From the NCBI RefSeq assembly GCF_016808335.1, contig NC_053143.1, forward strand, positions 55,861,339 to 55,925,338: a stretch of 64,000 nt of DNA, in the 5' to 3' direction. The stretch's first letter is position 1, and each line of letters starts with the position of its first letter. The notes below the pieces were generated by a model, which saw only the letters and a list, made by a program, of their open reading frames with translations, ran no database searches and was not told the origin of the DNA. Source of the stretch: Panicum virgatum. Its lineage: Eukaryota; Streptophyta; Magnoliopsida; Poales; Poaceae. Both the position numbers and the translations under genes were made by a program. Positions 46,872 through 58,835 of the stretch are shown here, piece by piece.

Positions 46872-49477
46872 CACTACTACAGCCACCCCTATCACCGCCG
46901 GTTCTAAAACAGCATCACCAACGGTTTTGGGTACCGTTGGATTTAAGTCGTTGGTGATAGCGGGGCCATCACCGCCGGTTCCAGAACCGTTGGTGATGGG
47001 GACATCAACACCGCCGGTTGAAGACACGAACCGGCGGTGAAGACCTTTTTCCCATAAAAAAAAAAATATATTTTCATATAATAATATTGCATCATTGTGG
47101 AACACCTCATTTGCTCAAGAACAAGCAGATTCTGTTATTAGCTTAACTGAATTATATTAGGTAATCTTATCTCATTACTTAAACATGCATTCAACCTATC
47201 AGCTACTACTAAGCTAGCTAGGTTCAATAGCACAATATATGTTTGCATCATTGTAGGTTGGCAGCACATTCTTCACTTAAGTTGGCGCAAGGCTGGAGAA
47301 AACAATAGAAAATTTGGTTATACGATCAACTTGGAAGGATGATGATGCATATGCAGCACATGATAGAAAGGAAATTAATTGAACATGCAGGCTCATGTTG
47401 TCACAGTTTATATCTAATTCCAACATATCTCTCCTTGAATGGGTGTTCGATAAAGGGAAGCAATGAGTACTAACATGATTACCTGATATCAGAAAGTTCA
47501 GCAACATCTTGGCCCAAAATGCATGTGATTGAACGGATAATATTTTCTAGAGGAAGAATCTCAGCAGTCATCACTGTGGCAACAATGCGTGCAAAATCAA
47601 AACAAACCTGTGACAACAGATCAAACACAGGCAAGTTAAAGATACACAGGGTTAACCAAATGTTAAAATTATTCATAAAGGTTGATGCCAACCTTGTGCA
47701 GAGAACCATCCCCATAGCAGAGGATAGAACAAGCAGCAGAAACAAATGGCATGTTAACAAGCCCATCAACATACAAGGTCCCATCTGCAAGACACTTGTT
47801 AACTAGTTTAATAAGTGAAGTGGCAAATGGACGCCATCTTTCATCGCCTGTCAGATCAACCAGCACGCCAGGTCCATTCTTAGGTTGGCAACTGGCTGGG
47901 AGCTCACTATAAGGCCCAGGTGAGTCTAATATATTTGAGAAGGATCCACAGAGGCATTTAACTAAACACCTTCCAGGTGGCACACCACTAGGACTCTCAT
48001 CATGCATTGATGCCACATATAGTAGATCTGTTGGATTGGACAAGCTCAAGTTTCAGCCTTTCTGCATGACCCATAATTTAAAGATTAAGAGCACAAAGCA
48101 AAACACATACCTTCTACTGTGACCATAGCATCCAGGAAGAACTGTCTGTAGGCTTCTCGGTCACCTGTGCGAAGAATGGAGAGCAGATTCCAAACTGCAC
48201 TGAATATAAGCTCATGGCTCGACCTGCAACAGTGAAGAAACAGCATACATGTAAATGACAGGTGGGGATGTCTAACAGGTGGAATCTGCTGGTGTTTAAA
48301 GGAACATAGCCCCTGTTTTAAGCAAGCTAAAGACCATCATTCAGCTTACAGCGCAGCTGATGGCACACATACCCATCAGGACAGTGACAGCACTCCCCTC
48401 TTATCACGTTACAAGTTCTGGAACACAAAGCCACTAGTACAATCAAGAATAGGAAGCAAAACACCTACAATGTAACCGGCAGCTTCTCCACAGCTCAGAT
48501 CATCCTGGACGAGTTCTAAAGTAATACGCATTTCCCTCAAAAACAAAATCAATACACATGTAGGTAGCCACACTAAAGACTAGTTAGTGTCCACGCCCAC
48601 ATTATCAGCTAAATTTATCACATGTCTGGATGGGAAACAAATGAGTATGGAATCAAATGGACAATGCATGGAAGTTGCAACACCACTGCACACACCCGAA
48701 CCGGATAAATGTATCTAAATTTTAGCGAAAAAGATGTACAGCCCACGTGGTCCCAATCAAATTACACATTCATACCGCATTCTATTCCAGGATGAAAGGA
48801 AACACAAATATTAGGAGTGATTGGACTAGAGTTTTGTGGAGGGAAGATGGGGGAGAAGGCAGGTACCTGAAATCGGGCAGATGCGGCCGATGACGCTGAT
48901 GACGTCGGCGGCGCGGCCGTTGTAGAAGACCCCGGGGAACTTGAGCGCCGTGTAGGCGACCAGCTTGAGCAACGGGTCAGCTCAAATGAATGTTGAGTGA
49001 GGGAGGGGGGCGGCGCACGAACCTTTGGGGGAAGGGATGATGTAGTCGCGGAGGAGGTTGGGGAGGACCTCGCGGAGCTTGACCTCGAGGTGCGCGGAGC
49101 CCGGGGTGGAGCCGGCGGAGGCGGTGGTGGAGGAGGCGATGAGCTCGCGGAGCTCGTGGATGTAGGTGAAGTGGCTGGCCATGGCCGGCAATCGCCGCCG
49201 CCGCCGGAGCGGAAAAAAAATACCGGAGAGAAGAGAGAGAGAGGGGGGAGGGGAGAATGAAAAAAAATAGGTGGACAACACATCACCGTCGGGTCATATT
49301 ACAACCCGGCGGTGATGCTTATGTATCACCGCCGGTTCGTAATACGACCCGGCGGTGATGTTGTCGAGAGCATCACCGCCGGGTCGTATTACGAACCGGC
49401 GGTGATAGTCTATCACCGTCGGTTCGAAACAAACCGGCGGTGATGGGGCGTTGGCAATGATATATTGTGTAGTAGTG
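46872..49477. mobile_element. CACTA-3, complete 2606-bp element carrying host gene pieces, target duplication GCC
   Basis: The ends are CACTACTACA at 46872 and the reverse complement CACTACTACA at 49477 (TGTAGTAGTG, with one base between as TGTGTAGTAGTG). GCC lies at 46869-46871 and 49478-49480. Unit B has a single GCC in the matching sequence near 29300. Subterminal motifs TCACCGCCGGTT and AACCGGCGGTGA are repeated at both ends (46890-47045 and 49285-49445). There is no transposase; the interior holds exons and introns of a host gene. Confidence 0.95.
47483..49182 (-). pseudogene. Captured host gene fragment with introns inside CACTA-3
   Basis: Exon-like blocks on the minus strand, each with GT/AG borders: 49182-49023 (starting MASHFTYIHELREL), 48980-48867, 48223-48111, 48027-47693 and 47607-47483. 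The frame is open and in phase across blocks 1-2 and across blocks 3-5, but not between 2 and 3, so at least one exon in between is probably missing. The protein is mostly helical with alternating Leu-rich stretches, like an ARM/HEAT-type repeat protein; I do not recognise the family. The native start codon and its GC-rich leader are included, but the native 3' end is not. The intact donor gene should be elsewhere in the genome. Confidence 0.85.
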
Positions 49478-49890
49478 GCCTCTGCGTGCAAAAGGCCAAG
49501 CAAGAAATTAAACAGCTGCAAGTTAACTGGGCCAGTGAAGTTCTCCCCTCAGATCCAACGAGCTCTAGCAGGAGCGGCAAATTAAAGCTTCGCAAGAGTC
49601 TTCCACCTGCCAAGCTATGTGGATCAGTGGAGCGAAGAGAGCATGCGCGTGAGGGTGGTGAGGCAACTCAGGCAAGAGAAGCATGGATGGAACGGAAAAC
49701 GAGTGGAATATAAGCTAACTAGGCGGCGGAACAAGTGGCTCATTCTAAGAATGATCATAGTGCCGTGCCGGGCTGATGAAAGGTGAGAGTGGATATTTTG
49801 GGTGGCGGGACCCACAGACCGTCGAAGCAACAACTACTGCATCTGCGTCCGGCCATAATAAAAGGCTGCCGATCCCGACAGCAATCGCTT
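49478..49890. other. Host unit D, right piece
   Basis: It continues the unit B match (CCAAGCAAGAAATTAAACAG near 49497, as at 29311), and 49830-49885 resembles 29915-29965. Between these the two units differ. Unit D therefore spans 45934-49890 once the Mutator-like element and CACTA-3 are taken out. Non-coding. Confidence 0.65.
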
Positions 49891-50540
49891 GTTAAAGGGC
49901 AGGTCTACCGCCCGGACGTCTAATGGCATTGTTCCCCGTTGGATGCTCCGTGCAACATCATAAATGCGTATTTTTAACACCGTGCAACATTATAAATGCG
50001 TATTTTTAACACCGAAAAACAATACACGCAATATTGAAAATCAACTGCTATAACATCAACGTTTGAAAAAAATCACTGCGTCACAACCCATTCAAAGGGG
50101 ACAATCCCACCGCAGCATTAGTAAATGTTTCACACAACATTAAAAAACAACGCAAAATTCATGCAACACTAGAAATGCATGTATTCAACATCGAAAAATA
50201 ATGCACGCAACACTCGAATTCAACTATTACAGCACTAAATTTCATCTGATGAAATCGTATAATCTCATACAACATCTCAAATCACAAACCATAACATCTC
50301 AATTCAAAGGTTGCAATTTGACTCGCCGACTTCTGCTTGACGTCGAGTTCGGGGTCATCTCCCTCATCTGAGCCCTCGTGCTTGACCTCGTGGGCGCCGG
50401 CGTTGGCAACGATGGAGGAGCATGCGTCGAGGTCTCAACTGAGTCGTGCCGCTCGTGCTTCATCTGACGGTCGCGGATCCGAGGAGGCCGTGAAACCCAC
50501 GGAAGGGGATGCCGCACCAAGCGACGGGGGATGAAGGAGG
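49891..50540. other. Unassigned DNA with short degenerate repeats
   Basis: 49940-50240 contains several degenerate copies of a unit like GCAACATCATAAATGCGTAT. No gene is recognised. Confidence 0.45.
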
Positions 50541-50950
50541 AGGTGGGGTGCCCAAGGATCACTTCAAGAGATTTGTCATCCAATGACGTTATGTTTTTGT
50601 CACTAAACAATAAATTAACGTCATCAATCAAAGTTTATGACAACCGAGGGACGAAAATACTTTCGTCACCAATCAAGGGTCACATTTCTTGATCAGTGAT
50701 GAAAACATATATTTTTGTCATAAATCTTATGACATTCCTTGCAACATCATAAATTTATGACGGTGTATTTCTGTCATAAAGCTCTATTCAAAATGTCATA
50801 AACCAGCTCAAGCAGATGACATGGCAATGGATGGGATCCTACGTGGCAAGTGATGTGGCAGTTGACATGGCATGAAATTTGTGACGAATTTAATCGTCAT
50901 AAACTTGTTTTGGACCAAGCTGATTTGTTGCATAAAAATTTCTTTTATTT
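50541..50950. mobile_element. Probable DNA-transposon fragment with repeated TTTATGACG-type motifs
   Basis: Many short motifs such as TGTCATAAA, TTTATGACG and TTCGTCACC occur in both orientations over 400 bases, as in the ends of grass DNA transposons. I could not find terminal repeats or a target duplication, so the superfamily is open. Confidence 0.4.
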
Positions 50951-52080
50951 AGGCTTTGAGCCCATTTCAGCCCACAATTGATTTTGCATTTGTTTATGGG
51001 CCAAGTTGATTTGTCACATAAATTTAGGCCCAACTATATATACTTGTCGACCGATTTCAAAAAACATCACAGATAATAACATCAAAAATATTATCATGGT
51101 CTACATCCATTTCAACATGCATACCAATTTCATACGCAAACAGCCATAGAGAATCAAAAATAATTTTCATCTTTCCACCATGACTATGGTACAGATGCAT
51201 GGAAGAAGTGTAACATATGAGAAGGTCACGGTTACCATACTTCTCTAATAGCAGAACATGCAGATTCAAAAAGAAATAAATAATAGGACACATTCTAATT
51301 CTTCACAGTAAACCAATCTTCTCAAGTTCTCATCATCATGCGTAATCAATCTATCCCTTGAAAAAAGTTAACAAAAATTCACCATATGAGCTGACAAGAA
51401 AAAGTTATTGCCAAGATAACAGATTTGGTAAACTGACTGCACTGGAGCACTAGATAGGAGACTCCCACTAGATAGAGCAAAGAACAGGTTCAGATGCAAA
51501 GATGAAGTGCAAGACAGCCGACACAGAATAAATATTGTCGTGGTGTGCAAATCCACAGCCGAGTGGTAGTATGCACCCGCCTAAACCCTAAGGGAGAATG
51601 AACTCGGGGGAGTGCTAAGCGATTCGTCAGATCTACCTAGGGAGTAAGAACATGATGAACACAGAAGGTTTAGAGTGGTTCGGGCCGCCGGAGCGTAATA
51701 CCTTATGTCCACTGTGAGTTGTATTGCTCTTGCGTATGGCTATCCTCTGCCTTGTTCTGGACTGAGGATGGATCTAGAATGTCTAAGAGTCGAAAGAGTT
51801 GTCTTTTCTCTAACGAGCGTCTCCCTTTTATAGTTCAAGGGAGACGCGTACACAGGCATTGAGATCCTGACAGGTGGGCCCAACGTGGATGTATAGGATA
51901 CAGCACAGAAGGCATTAATGATGCTATAGTGGCCGAGGATCTCTTCCCGGATACGCCTCGTCGCCCTGTGGACTCTCTGACCGAGGGTGAAACGAACCGG
52001 GTTCCCGAAATGGCAACCCGACTCCCTGTATCGTCGTGATAGTCCCTAGATCAGTCGCTATTACATACAGAACTCATTTC
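50951..52080. other. Repeat-derived DNA; LTR-like piece from about 51560
   Basis: 50951-51560 is AT-rich and unassigned. 51560-52080 contains GGTTCGGGCCGCCGGAGCGT, a phrase I know from LTR regions of grass retrotransposons. Borders are not visible and no gene is present. Confidence 0.35.
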
Positions 52081-52089
52081 AGGCAGAAA

Positions 52090-55000
52090 TCACAGTCATA
52101 CCAGCGATTACAGAACAATCATGGGTTTAACTTATTACAACATTCGGGATAACAGTAATAATCTCCGAGTACAAGCCCGCTGGGCTAAATGAGGTGCAAA
52201 CAGAAAGCGTAACGGTAACTAGGTCTTCATGCTGGTCCTCCTCCAGGAATCCTCTTCTTCACAGGCATCCTTGAGTGTAGCACGCCTTCAGTCGTACCAC
52301 CCGTCGTCGTTGTTATCGTACTCCGAGTCATACCCTGCATCTACCCAATCTATCCCCAAGGATGGGATAGGTCCACGTCACCATCTGCATGAAGCCATAT
52401 GTGGATGCATAAAGGTAAAAACAATGCCAAGGAAAGGCTATGGTTTCCTATGCAATCATTTATAATAAGTCATCCATTCTCCTTCAGACGCGGGCAGCTC
52501 CGGCACTCCAGACTCCCGGTCAACTAACTTCCACTACAACAACTACCCAAGTTCGGTGCGGGAACTCCCTCTCCCCGCACCTCAGCTGCTATCCGAGCAG
52601 AAAAGTGGACTAGAGGAAGGTAGAAAAGTATATGTGGATCTAATTACATTCGTGGGGCCAGATCAAGAGTTGTACATGACCGAGCACGTGGCTATATATA
52701 TAGTTTTCACCCTGCAGGGGTTGTACACCTGTACCCACTCGCCCCGAATCCAGCCGGCAAGCAACTCCGACTATCTCTGAGGCCCCAGTCAACGAAACTA
52801 ACGGCTACGGCACCATCCTACTCCCGGTCTGGGGCGCGTCCTCCCGCAGTAGGTCGCCCGGGGCTGTGAAGCTATCTAGAATGGAATCTCCATGGATCCT
52901 GCGATCGGGGGCTAAAGGGTCCTGCCCACTCCCCCTGACACTGAAACACTCTCCTCCAGCAGTAATGGTGCCTCGCGTAGCTAGCTCGGGCTGGGTCCCT
53001 CCTCATAAAGGATAAGTGGTGTGCACGTTTGACATAGTTCCGTCACTAGGGCCACAAAGTCAAGTCCTTAATCACGCAAGGGCGAGCGTCTTCGTCCACA
53101 ATTTGCGTTCCGTAAACACGATTCGCGATCGGCACCCATTACAGGTATCGCCACCTCAACTCCTCAACTCATGTTCCCACGGGAACAGCCTTGCACCCAC
53201 CACAGGTGCTCGTCACCTATCACAGGTGCTCACAGGGTCGTGCCCAACACATAACCCCTAGCTCCCAACCCTAAGGTCGGAGAAAGGGTCCGCTCGCCCC
53301 GCTGTAACCTATCCCCAACTCCTATATAGGTGGAGGCATCTTCCAGCACGCAAGGACTGTATGATATATGTGTATTCCCCAAACCCCAATCTCACACACA
53401 TAGTAGCAATAGCATACAACAACAATGATAAACATGGGTAACAAGGAATACAGTAGTAAATGGCCATGCAAGCTCATGTCAACACTCAATTTGGGGGCGT
53501 AGCGTGTCTAGCAAGTGATGCCTAATAGGTACTCAAAACATGGATGGGTGCGAACCTGGGGTCTCCTCGTAGTGCTCCTGGAAGTCGGGGTAGTCGTAGC
53601 CTCCGGTCTGCTCCTCGGCGTCAGGTCCTAATCGTAATTACGGGAAAGTATAAGGGTCCAAGTGCAAAGATACACAAAACTCCTCAAAAGAACCAAAACA
53701 CAGCAACTCCTACTCTAACATGTAGGTCATGATTTTAGAAGAATTATGAAACTGGTTTCATAATTTTCGGAGCTACGGTTGATTTATTATCAATTTTCTA
53801 AGCCTAAAAGCATTTCTGGAAATAATAAAAGAATTTCGGAAAACATAAAAGAAAATCAGTGACACGTGGCAGCCTCTGGGCGTGCCACGTGGCATGCTGA
53901 CATCAGCATGACATCATCAGGGGGTCGGGTATGATGACGTCAGCATGACCCCATGCTGACGTCATCGTTGACCAGGTCAACGTTGACCCGATCAACGGTC
54001 AACGGCCGCCAGTCTCAGGGGGCCCACTGGTCAGCCAGCGGGTCTCACCGACAGGTGGGACCCGTGTGTCGGTGCCGTGGAAAGAAAAGAAAAAGAAAGC
54101 GCGCGTCATTGGGTCGAATGTCCTCCTGGGCTTCTCTTCCTCCGTGGCCTTCTGGGCCGAACTCGGCCTGTCCTCTCCTCCTTCTTTTTCTTTTTCTTCT
54201 CTCCCCGCTGCGGCTGACAACTCCGGCCCACTTGTCGGTGACTCCTGGATCCTGTGCGGCTTCCTCTCGATCCGGTGCGAACTCTAGCGCGTGTGTGCTT
54301 GTGTGTGTCTTGTGTGTGCTGGGCAGGCTCGCCACGCCGCGAACGCGACGACGCGGCGTGGGCGCGGCGATGTTCCATGGAAATGGTGGCTCGGCCTGGT
54401 GTTCTAGCGGGCAAAGGCCCATCCTTGGGCGTTGGCCCGCACACGCGTGCACTAGCTAGGGACAAGGGCGCTGCCTTCGGCCAGCACGCGGGTACGCTCG
54501 CCGGCAAGGCCCTGGCGAGGCCAAGACGCGCCGGCGGCAGCGCGGTCCTCCACTACGAGGCTACGGCAGCGAGGTGCAGGAGATAGGACGGCCAGGGCTC
54601 ATTCTTGGCGGTCCTGGCGCGGGAAAACGCACGTGCGCGGGCACCTGAGGTCCCAGGGCCACGGCGTGGCCGCGCTTCGCACGACGGTGCTAAGGGTTCG
54701 GCGGATTGCGGGGTGAACGGCGGCGCGGCTCGTCGGGCTCCTGCAGGCATGCACACACAAGAGGGAAAGGGCTTTCTAGGGCTGTCTAGGGTCGGTTCAG
54801 CGGCGGCCAAGGCATCGCCGGCACAAGGGGAGGATAGGCGCGACGGAACGGCGGCGCTCACCTGGCGGCTTGTGGATGAGGGTCTCGGAGCAGTGGCGAC
54901 TCGGTGCAGGTGGGCCGATGCAGTGCCGTGCAGCGCTGCAACGTTGGCGTGGAGGTTCGGGTCGCCAGCGTGGGGAAGCTCCGGCGGCGGGTCCTTCTCC

Positions 55001-55935
55001 TTCCTTTCTCTTCTCCCTTCCTCTCCTCCTTTCTTCCTCTGTTTTCCTCTCTCTTGGCGGCGGTGGCGAAGGGGAAAACCCCTGGGTGGCTAGGGTTTTC
55101 GGGGTGCGGCCGTGGGGGTTTTATAGGCGAGGTGCTAGGGTTTAGGGGTGACCCGGATGCTGAGGAACGACGCGGATGTGACGGGCTCGCCTGGCGGACG
55201 CGTGGCATCATCAAGGGGCTCCGTGCTAGGGTTTTCCCGGGCGCGGGCGGGTCGTGCGCGCACGGCGGGAGTCGTGGCCGACAGTGAGGGCAGAAACGGG
55301 CGTCAGCAGGGCAGGCGGCCGGCGGGAGATGCGCTCCATGCGCTATCACGGAGCGCCGCGGCGGAAAAAGCAGGGGAGCGCGGGTGGTTGTGAGGAGGAA
55401 GGGAAAGCTGATAGGCGGGGCCCGCCTGTCAGTGGCTCACGGCGGCGAACGGGCGTGGGGAAAAGGTGTAGCGGGCCGGACGAAGCAGGCTGGCTGGGCC
55501 TCACGTGCGTCCGCGCGCGTGGGCGCACGTGACCGGGCCGCAGCGGCCGGTTTTGGGCTGGACGGGGTGGAAAGGTGGGTTGGGCCGGCTAGGTTAGGTG
55601 GGTCTCGGCCCGGTTTAGTTAGTAGGCTTAGGTTAGCTTTTTGTATTTGATATGAATGGTTTTAATTCAAATCAAATACCACACAATTCAAACAAAAACC
55701 ATTCAGACGAATTTGAAACAAGTAGAGGCAATTAAACTCCAAGTCCAAATGTGGCACACTAACATTTAGGTCCTTGTGTTAGAATTATATTTTAGATTGT
55801 AAGAATTTGGGAAAGAATAGCATTATCCCTTAAGTGATCCTAGCTACCAACAATTCCACGCAAAAAGTTTTTGAAAATTCGTATTTTTGAAGATTATAAC
55901 ATTCTGTAAAATTACGGGATGTTAAAGTCTTCCCC
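52090..55935 (-). mobile_element. Long 3' LTR of the Tekay-like Ty3/gypsy element (approximate borders)
   Basis: On the minus strand the pol end at 55961 is followed by a polypurine run, GTGAGGGGGGAAG (about 55930-55942), then TTTAACATCCCG. Downstream come AT-rich DNA, a GC-rich region and a TATAAAA box near 55118, about 800 bases into the LTR, with a GC- and purine-rich leader after it. Long LTRs of 3 kb or more are usual in Tekay-type elements. The left border is a guess. Many open frames in 53950-55650 come from the GC content and are not called as genes. Confidence 0.6.
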
Positions 55936-55960
55936 CCTCACGAGAATCTCGTCCCCGAGA

Positions 55961-58830
55961 TTAAGGGTTTACCTGGGTTTCGAGCAGGTGCGGGTACTTC
56001 TCCTTCAGGTCGGCCTCCTTCTCCCAAGTGGCCTCTCGTTCTGTGTGATTGCTCCACAGAACCTTGCAGTAGGGTATAGAGGTCCTCCTCATCTCTTTGA
56101 TAGCTCTGTCTAGTATTCTCTCCGGGTATTCCATATACTCGAGAGTATCCTTCAGATCCACTGCTTCTGCCGGTATAGCTTCATCTGGCACTCGCAAGCA
56201 TTTGCGTAGCTGAGACACATGGAAAACCGGGTGTACTCCACCAAGTTCTTCTGGTAGCCGCAGCTTGTACGCTAGTTCTCCGATCCTCTGGATCACTGGA
56301 TATGGGCCAATGTACCTTGGTGCAAGCTTCCCTTTCACATGGAACCTCCGAGTTCCACGAAGTGGTGATACCTTCAGGTACACATGATCCCCGACTTCAA
56401 AGGCAAGGTCGTTTCGCCTCTTATCTGCGTAGCTCTTCTGTCAGCTCTGGGCTATCTTCAAGTTCTCCTGAACCTTGGTCATGTTCTCGGCTGCTTCTTC
56501 GATTGATTCTGGTCCGAAGAAGGGTCGCTCTCCGACTTCTGACCACATCAGTGGTGTTCTGCACTTTCTGCCATATAATGCCTCGAAAGGTGACATCTTG
56601 AGACTAGCTTGGAAGCTGTTGTTGTAGGTGAACTCTGCATATGACAGGCTCTTTTCCCAGTCTGTGCCATAGGTCAGGACACATGCTCTCAGCAAATCTT
56701 CGAGTATTTGGTTGACTCTTTCCGTCTGACCATCTGTCTGGGGGTGGTACGCAGAGCTGTACTTTAGTGTGGTTCCAATGGACTCATGCAAGCTCTGCCA
56801 GAACCGGGCGGTGAACTGTGGCCCTCTATCTGATACTATACTCTTGGGTGCCCCATGCAGTCGCAAAAATGTTGTCGACATACAAATCTGCCAACTTGGC
56901 AACCCTGTATCGGTCACTGATGGGTATAAAGTGAGCCACCTTGGTCAATCGATCAACAATCACCCATATAGCATCATGTCCATTCTGAGTACGTGGTAAT
57001 CCCAGGATGAAATCCATGCTGATGTCATCCCACTTCCATACTGGAATATCCAAAGGCTTGAGCAGTCCTGCCGGACGTTGGTGCTCGGTCTTGATTCTTC
57101 TGCACGTGTCACACTTAGCCACATACTCAGCTATATCTGTCCTCATATTCAGTTCTGACTGGGTGAAGAAGTATTTCAAGCTCTTGTGATCGGTGTAGAT
57201 GTCACATTTGTTGCTAATCAGGTAATGCCTCCAAATTTTCAACGCGTGCACAACTGCTGTGAGCTCAAGGTCATGCGTCGGGTAGTTCTCTTCATGCTTT
57301 CTAAGTTGGCGTGAAGCATAGGCAACCACCTTGCCTTCTTGCATCAGTACACATCCAAGACCTTGGCGAGAAGCATCACAATACACCACGAAGTCCTTCC
57401 GGATATCCGGGAGTGTAAGGACCGGGGTAGTAGTAAGCTTGGACATGAGTTCTTGAAAGCTGGCTTCACATTTTTCTGACCAGATGAAAGGTACACCATT
57501 CTTGAGCAGTTTTGTCATTGGCTTGGCTATCTTCGAGAAGTTTTCAATGAATCGGCGGTAGTATCCGGCCAATCCGAGAGAACTTCTGATGTCAGTGATT
57601 TTCTTTGGTTGCTGCCACTCTGTTACGGCTTCTATTTTGGCGGTGTCCACTGCAACACCCTCGGCTGTCAGGACATGTCCCAGAAATGCAACCTTCTCTA
57701 GCCAAAACTCACACTTGCTGAACTTGGCGTATAGCTGGTTCTGCCTTAGCTTCTCGAGTACAATCTGCAGGTGCTCTGCATGTTCTTCTGCGGTCTCGGA
57801 ATATATTAGAATGTCGTCAATGAAGACCACGACAAACTTATCCAATTCTTCAATAAACACATTGTTCATCATGTTCATGAAGTAGGCCGGGGCATTGGTC
57901 AGTCCAAAGGACACAATAGTGAACTCATATTGGCCGTATCTGGTCACGAAAGCTGTCTTCGGAATGTCTTCCGGGCGAATCTTCATCTGGTGGTAACCAG
58001 ACCTCAAGTCTATCTTGCTAAAGAACTTGGCCCTCATGAGTTGATCTAACAGATCATCAATTCTTGGCAACGAATACTTGTTCTTGATGGTTACCGCATT
58101 CAAGGAGCGGTAATCAATGCACATTCTCATGGACCCATCCTTCTTCCTCATGAACAAGACTGGTGATCCCCACGGTGAAGCGCTAGGTCGGATATAACAC
58201 TTATCTAGCAAATCCTTCAGCTGCTTCTTTAGTTCTACCAGTTCTTCCACCAACATCCGATAGGGCCGTTTAGCAATCGGAGCTGTACCTGGTACTAGGT
58301 CGATCGCAAACTCGATGTCCCTGTCAAGCGGTAGTCCTGGCAACTCTTCCGGAAACACATCCTGGTACATCATGTAGTTTTTGCTCCTCTGCACTTTCTA
58401 GGTGGTATACCCAAGGTACATCTCGGGACTTTAGGGGTTCTACCTCTATTTTTCTTCCACTAGGGTGTTCTAAGGTTACAAGACGAGGTGAGCATGAGAT
58501 GACTCCCTTATGTTTCGTTAACCAATCCATTCCCAAAATTACATCTATCCCTTCTGACTTCAGTACAGTCAGGTCAACCATGAAAGGCATTCCTTGTATC
58601 ATGATCCTCACCCCCTTGCACTCAAGGGTACACCTAAGATCTCCCAGTGGGGAACTGGTTACTATGGGTCGGCTTCTAATGGTCATGGGGAGGGAGTTCT
58701 GTGTAGCAAACTTGGTAGAAATATAGGAGCTAGTCGCTCCAGAGTCGAACAATACCAAAGCTTTTGCTCCATTGACTAGGTACATACCTGTCACCACCTC
58801 TGGTGCTTCACGAGTTTCCTCCTCAGTCAT
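55961..58830 (-). pseudogene. Ty3/gypsy pol: protease, reverse transcriptase, RNase H, integrase, chromodomain; defective
   Basis: Reading leftward: aspartic protease (FDSGATSSYI near 58740, then VILGMDWL), a frameshift near 58395, reverse transcriptase ([32 protein letters not shown], and FIDDILIYS as the catalytic motif), RNase H ([24 protein letters not shown]), then an abrupt join near 57140 to the end of the integrase zinc finger (CDTC). The integrase core follows ([22 protein letters not shown] with the Glu), with a frameshift near 56870, a TGA near 56440, then GKLAPRYIGPYPV, VHPVFHVSQL and a C-terminal chromodomain-like end. About 200 residues between RNase H and integrase are missing. 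The domain order and chromodomain place it among chromoviruses, probably Tekay. Confidence 0.93.
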
Positions 58831-58835
58831 GTGGT

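Noticed and set aside
53950..55650. Many overlapping long open frames on both strands
   Set aside because: The region is very GC-rich LTR and leader DNA of the gypsy element. Frames are open in several phases at once, with Arg/Ala/Pro-rich nonsense content and no family motif.
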